Assembly: GCA_017937865.1 (NCBI GenBank)
Contig: JAGBCU010000039.1
Location: forward strand, 1 to 55,804
DNA length: 55,804 bases
DNA from: Clostridia bacterium
GTDB taxonomy: Bacteria > Bacillota > Clostridia > Oscillospirales > Acutalibacteraceae
Direction: 5' to 3'
The notes beneath the pieces are model-generated. The model saw only the letters and a program-made list of their open reading frames with translations, made no database searches and was not told where the DNA came from. Every line of letters starts with the position of its first letter. The first letter of the stretch is position 1. The translations under genes and the position numbers were made by a program. Shown here in pieces: positions 52,727 through 55,804 of the stretch.

Positions 52727-52778
52727 AAAAACAATTCGCACTCAAAAGGGATTCCCTGATGAGTGCGAACTTTTTTTA
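52727..52778. terminator. Bidirectional terminator
   Basis: TTCGCACTC pairs with GAGTGCGAA, with T runs on the plus strand (CTTTTTTTATT) and the minus strand (TTGTTTTTTG). It separates converging genes. Confidence 0.8.
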
Positions 52779-54116
52779 TTCTGTTTTTTCTTTTAGCTTT
52801 TTAGAAAGACCCTTATAAAATATTAACGATAACACCGTTGCGGTAGTCCACCCTACAGGCCAGGAACACCAGATACCCTCATAACCCCAAATCGGTGCGA
52901 ATACAAAAGCAAGTATTACTCTTAAAATAAGGTCTGTAAAGGTAACAACCATAAAGAGCTTCATTGAGCCCGTGCCCTTTAAAACGCCATCGAAAACAAG
53001 CTTTAAGCCTATAAAGCAGAAGAAGGGTGAAACGGTTTTCAAGAAAGCCATACCTGAAACAACAGTTTCTTCATTTACGGACTTTTCCATAAAAAGTCTT
53101 AAAAGTTGCTCGTTAAAAGCGAGATATGTAACCGCAAAAATGCAACCTGCAATAATAGAAAAAACAGAGCCCCACTTCATTCCCTCTTTTATACGGTTGT
53201 ATTTTTTTGCACCGTAGTTTTGAGCGGTAAAGCTTGAAACGCCGTTACCAATAGTGCAAAGGGCATTTATAGTAAACATATTAAGCTTAAATGCAGCGGC
53301 AAAGCCTGCAACAACGTATGAGCCGAAGCCGTTAATAAGCTTTTGAATAAACACGTTACCGACTGAAACAAAGCTTTGCTGTAAAACGCTTGGTATTGAA
53401 ATACGGGCAATTCGTTTTAATAGCTCAAAAGAAAACATTTCTGTTTTTTCTGTTACAGGAAGTGTTTTAAGACGCTTTAATAAAGTAATCACGGATAGCA
53501 CACCCGCAATTCCTTGAGCTATAAAGGTTGCCCAGGCAACACCGCCAACGCCCATATTGAAAAACACAACCAGTACATAGTCAAGCACTACGTTAAAAAC
53601 AGAGGAAAATATAAGAAAATATAAAGACGTTTTCGAATCGCCTAAAGAATTGAAAATACCGTTTGCAATATTATAAATAAACAAAAACGTAAAACCGCCT
53701 ACGTAAATCGCAAGGTATAATGCGGATTCGTTAAATATATTTTCCGGCGTATCAATAGCTCTCATAAGAGCCGGTGTTAAAGCGATACCGAGAGCAGTTA
53801 AAACGCCGCCTAACACAAGGCAGAAAATAAGTGAGGTTGAAGCCGCAGTTTTTACCCTTTTATAATCTTTAGCACCGAAAAGCTGAGAAATAACAACGCT
53901 ACACCCTACATTACAGCCTATTGCAACTGCATTAAAAATATTTGTAATAGGATAAGATGCACCAACAGCCGCAAGAGCATCTTCACCTACAAAGCGACCT
54001 GCAATAAGGCTATCAGCCATACTATACATCTGCTGAAAAATAACGCTTATAAATAGCGGTATCGTAAATTTCAGCAAGACCCTATTAACTTTTCCTTTCG
54101 TTAAATCGTAAGTCAT
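52776..54116 (-). CDS. MATE family efflux transporter
   Basis: 446 residues from the ATG at 54116, with AAGGA upstream; the longer frame to 54149 runs through the ribosome site. Twelve membrane helices are expected. MATE features include PLFISVIFQQMYSMADSLIAGRFVGEDALAAVGASYPI, the pattern SVVISQLFGAKDYKRVKTAA, and a mirrored second half (SIPSVLQQSFVSVGNVFIQKLINGFGSYVVAGFAAAFK). It exports drugs or metabolites with Na+ or H+. Divergent to the AGCS gene. Confidence 0.93.
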   Translation of the reverse strand: MTYDLTKGKVNRVLLKFTIPLFISVIFQQMYSMADSLIAGRFVGEDALAAVGASYPITNIFNAVAIGCNVGCSVVISQLFGAKDYKRVKTAASTSLIFCLVLGGVLTALGIALTPALMRAIDTPENIFNESALYLAIYVGGFTFLFIYNIANGIFNSLGDSKTSLYFLIFSSVFNVVLDYVLVVFFNMGVGGVAWATFIAQGIAGVLSVITLLKRLKTLPVTEKTEMFSFELLKRIARISIPSVLQQSFVSVGNVFIQKLINGFGSYVVAGFAAAFKLNMFTINALCTIGNGVSSFTAQNYGAKKYNRIKEGMKWGSVFSIIAGCIFAVTYLAFNEQLLRLFMEKSVNEETVVSGMAFLKTVSPFFCFIGLKLVFDGVLKGTGSMKLFMVVTFTDLILRVILAFVFAPIWGYEGIWCSWPVGWTTATVLSLIFYKGLSKKLKEKTE

Positions 54117-54207
54117 TAAAATACGTCCTTCAAGAATAACTTTTCTCAATTCAGATTATATATTATAAAACGATATCTATGATTTGTCAAAGGAAAGGTT
54201 AAGTTTT

Positions 54208-55491
54208 ATGCAAGGATTTTTAGAGTCTGTAAATTCAGTTATTTGGGGCTTACCTATGCTCATTTTCTTTTTGTTTACTGCTTTAAGATTTACTTTTAAA
54301 AGCCGTTTTTTTCAAATCCGCGGATTTTCTGAAATGCTCAAATCCACATTAGGTACAATTTTAAAAAAGAATAATGAAGACGGGGTTTCTCAATTCGGTG
54401 CATTCTGTTCCGTTTTAGGTGCTTGCATCGGCACAGGTAACATTGTAGGCGTTGCCACGGCAATATATTCGGGCGGTCCCGGTACGGTTTTTTGGATGTG
54501 GGTAAGTGCAATACTTTCGATGATGACCGCCTATTCGGAAAACTACTTAGGCATAAAATATAAAAGAAAAGATAAATACGGTAATATAAGCGGTGGGGCT
54601 TTTTCATACATAGAAAACGGACTAAAAATGAAAGGTCTTGCTAAAATATACAGCTTTTTCTGTATCGGCTCGGTTATAGGAATGGGGAATCTTACTCAAA
54701 GCAATTCTATTTCGCAATCATTAAAAGCAGGCTTCAACGTGCCTGAAATTGTTACCGCTATAATTGTAACTCTGCTTGTCTTTATAATAATTAAAGGCGG
54801 AATAAAAAGAATTGCCGATTTCGGCACAATTGTAGTGCCGTTAATGACAACGTTTTACCTTATTATATCTTTATGGGTAATTTTTAAGCACAGAGAAGCG
54901 ATTATCCCTTGCTTTATAAACATCTTTAAAGAGGCCTTTTCTTTTAAAGCGGTAAACGGCTACGGAATATATAAAGCCGTCCGTTTCGGTATTTCCAGAG
55001 GCGTTTTTTCAAACGAGGCAGGGCTTGGCTCATCCACAATTCTTCATTCGCAAGTAGAAAACGTAAGCGGAGAAAAGCAAGGTATGTGGGCAATGCTTGA
55101 GGTTTTCATAGATACCGTTTTCCTTTGCACGTTTACGGCTATAGCAATTCTTGTAAGCACTGATTACACAGCTCTTTTCGGGGCAGAGCTTTCCATAAAA
55201 GCTTATTCAACTATTGGTACAATAGGTGAAAAAGGTATTGCTCTTTTAACGACTGTTTTTGCATTCACTTCTCTTACAAGCTGTTCATTTTACGGTGAAA
55301 AGGGCGTAGAATATCTTTTCGGCAAAAAGCACGTTGGTTTATATAAGTTTCTTTACGGTGTATTCTCTTTTATCGGTTGTATAAATCCCCCGAAAATCAT
55401 TTGGACATTCGCAGATATTTGCAACGGACTTATGGCAGTACCGAATTTATTTGCGATTAACGTATTAGGGAAAGAAATAGAATATAAATAA
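54208..55491 (+). CDS. Sodium:alanine symporter (AGCS family)
   Basis: 427 residues from the ATG at 54208, with AAAGG upstream. It has the AGCS hallmarks SQFGAFCSVLGACIGTGNIVGVATAIYSGGPGTVFWMWVSAILSMMTAYSENYLGIKYKRK and the internal RGVFSNEAGLGSSTILHS. About ten membrane helices are expected. It takes up alanine or glycine with Na+. The gene stands alone; its 3' end runs into repeat-rich DNA. Confidence 0.93.
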   Translation: MQGFLESVNSVIWGLPMLIFFLFTALRFTFKSRFFQIRGFSEMLKSTLGTILKKNNEDGVSQFGAFCSVLGACIGTGNIVGVATAIYSGGPGTVFWMWVSAILSMMTAYSENYLGIKYKRKDKYGNISGGAFSYIENGLKMKGLAKIYSFFCIGSVIGMGNLTQSNSISQSLKAGFNVPEIVTAIIVTLLVFIIIKGGIKRIADFGTIVVPLMTTFYLIISLWVIFKHREAIIPCFINIFKEAFSFKAVNGYGIYKAVRFGISRGVFSNEAGLGSSTILHSQVENVSGEKQGMWAMLEVFIDTVFLCTFTAIAILVSTDYTALFGAELSIKAYSTIGTIGEKGIALLTTVFAFTSLTSCSFYGEKGVEYLFGKKHVGLYKFLYGVFSFIGCINPPKIIWTFADICNGLMAVPNLFAINVLGKEIEYK

Positions 55492-55532
55492 AATGGCAAA
55501 TGGTAAGTGGCAAATGGCAAATGGTAAGTGGC
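55491..55532 (+). repeat. 21-bp tandem repeat (two perfect copies)
   Basis: The unit aaatggcaaatggtaagtgg plus c is repeated exactly at 55491-55511 and 55512-55532, with degenerate further copies near 55572-55600. It starts in the last bases after the AGCS stop. Confidence 0.85.
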
Positions 55533-55804
55533 AAATTTAGGGGCACTTCGTGCCGAATGTAAAGCTTCACAAAATGGCAAATGGGAAATGGCAAGGGGCA
55601 AATTAAGGGTCTGCGACGCAATTATATAAGCTTCGCAGGGAGCAGATATTTTACCAATAGAACAAATTTACAAAGGCGGTGTACCTCTCTTCGAAGAGGG
55701 CAAGGAACACGACCGCCGCCGGTGGCGGAAACAGGGAGTGTGAGTTGGCGTAGCGGTCAAAATTGTGCGAAGCGAATAGCGAGCAAACAATTTTGGGTAC
55801 CGCA
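55533..55804 (+). repeat. Hairpin-rich non-coding end of the window
   Basis: Small palindromes follow one another: ggcacTTCGtgcc, CTCTTCGAAGAG, CCGCCGCCGGTGGCGG and a long aaaattgt/acaatttt pair around GCGAAGCGAATAGCG. GGGTCTGCGA also occurs here, as near 30436. No protein or RNA gene is recognised. Confidence 0.6.

Noticed and set aside
55491..55600. Possible CRISPR array
   Set aside because: The 21-bp units are directly adjacent with no spacers, and no cas genes are present.
55353..55601. 82-residue minus frame at the right end
   Set aside because: Its sequence (PFATYHLPFATYHLPF) is the translated 21-bp tandem repeat; no start signal.

Overview
The window looks like a chromosomal segment of an AT-rich, endospore-forming member of the Clostridia (Bacillota), plausibly an uncultured gut Ruminococcaceae or Oscillospiraceae relative. 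The evidence is a gerA-gerB-gerC germination operon, dipicolinate synthase dpaA-dpaB, Gram-positive type lipoproteins, cohesin and dockerin domains, strong AGGAGG ribosome binding sites and many short U-tailed terminators. No rRNA, CRISPR array, prophage or plasmid function is seen.

Region by region. (1) 1-6300, minus strand: a sigma-A type promoter and a cobalamin riboswitch lead into an operon for a small HNH-repeat protein, a 902-residue secreted protein (DUF4430, helical toroid, cohesin-like, dockerin), a membrane-anchored cohesin protein, a DUF4430 lipoprotein, an ECF transporter T subunit and the start of its ATPase. I read this as a cell-surface vitamin B12 capture and import system with cellulosome-style adhesion modules. 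(2) 6380-6750: tRNA-Ser(GGA) with its 3' end duplicated nearby. (3) 6949-11925: oxidoreductase, exonuclease and GH2 beta-galactosidase. (4) 11926-14633: a mobile-element-scarred island with two near-identical 134-bp MITEs, a remnant of a REP-associated transposase and several unrecognised AT-rich membrane proteins. Removing one MITE exactly restores a 118-residue reading frame. (5) 14709-17372: the feo ferrous iron uptake operon with three copies of one dyad operator. (6) 17475-21402: a housekeeping operon (DUF1858, trmK, ygjV-like, nif3-like, rqcH). (7) 21603-24331: phosphoesterase and GH5 glycosidase. (8) 24383-30057: DUF2157-type pair, SulP transporter, two unknown proteins. (9) 30123-32196: hairpin mosaics, then a ROK/SIS sugar pair. 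(10) 32282-40266: gerABC, YetF/DUF4363, NfeD/SPFH, dpaAB. (11) 40353-42946: two tandem secreted sialidase-like paralogs. (12) 43175-46068: a yybP-ykoY (Mn2+) riboswitch controlling a P2A ATPase. (13) 46194-55491: secreted phosphatase-like protein, polysaccharide ABC exporter with GH43, GDPD, M23 peptidase, rlmH, DUF6472, MATE and AGCS transporters. The window ends in short tandem and hairpin repeats.

The genes describe a spore former of a glycan-rich habitat that imports ferrous iron and B12, probably exports Mn2+ or Ca2+, and processes host or plant glycans. The most unusual parts are the B12 surface operon, the MITE-interrupted gene and the triple Feo operator. Functional names are by recognition of motifs and domain order only; no database search was possible.
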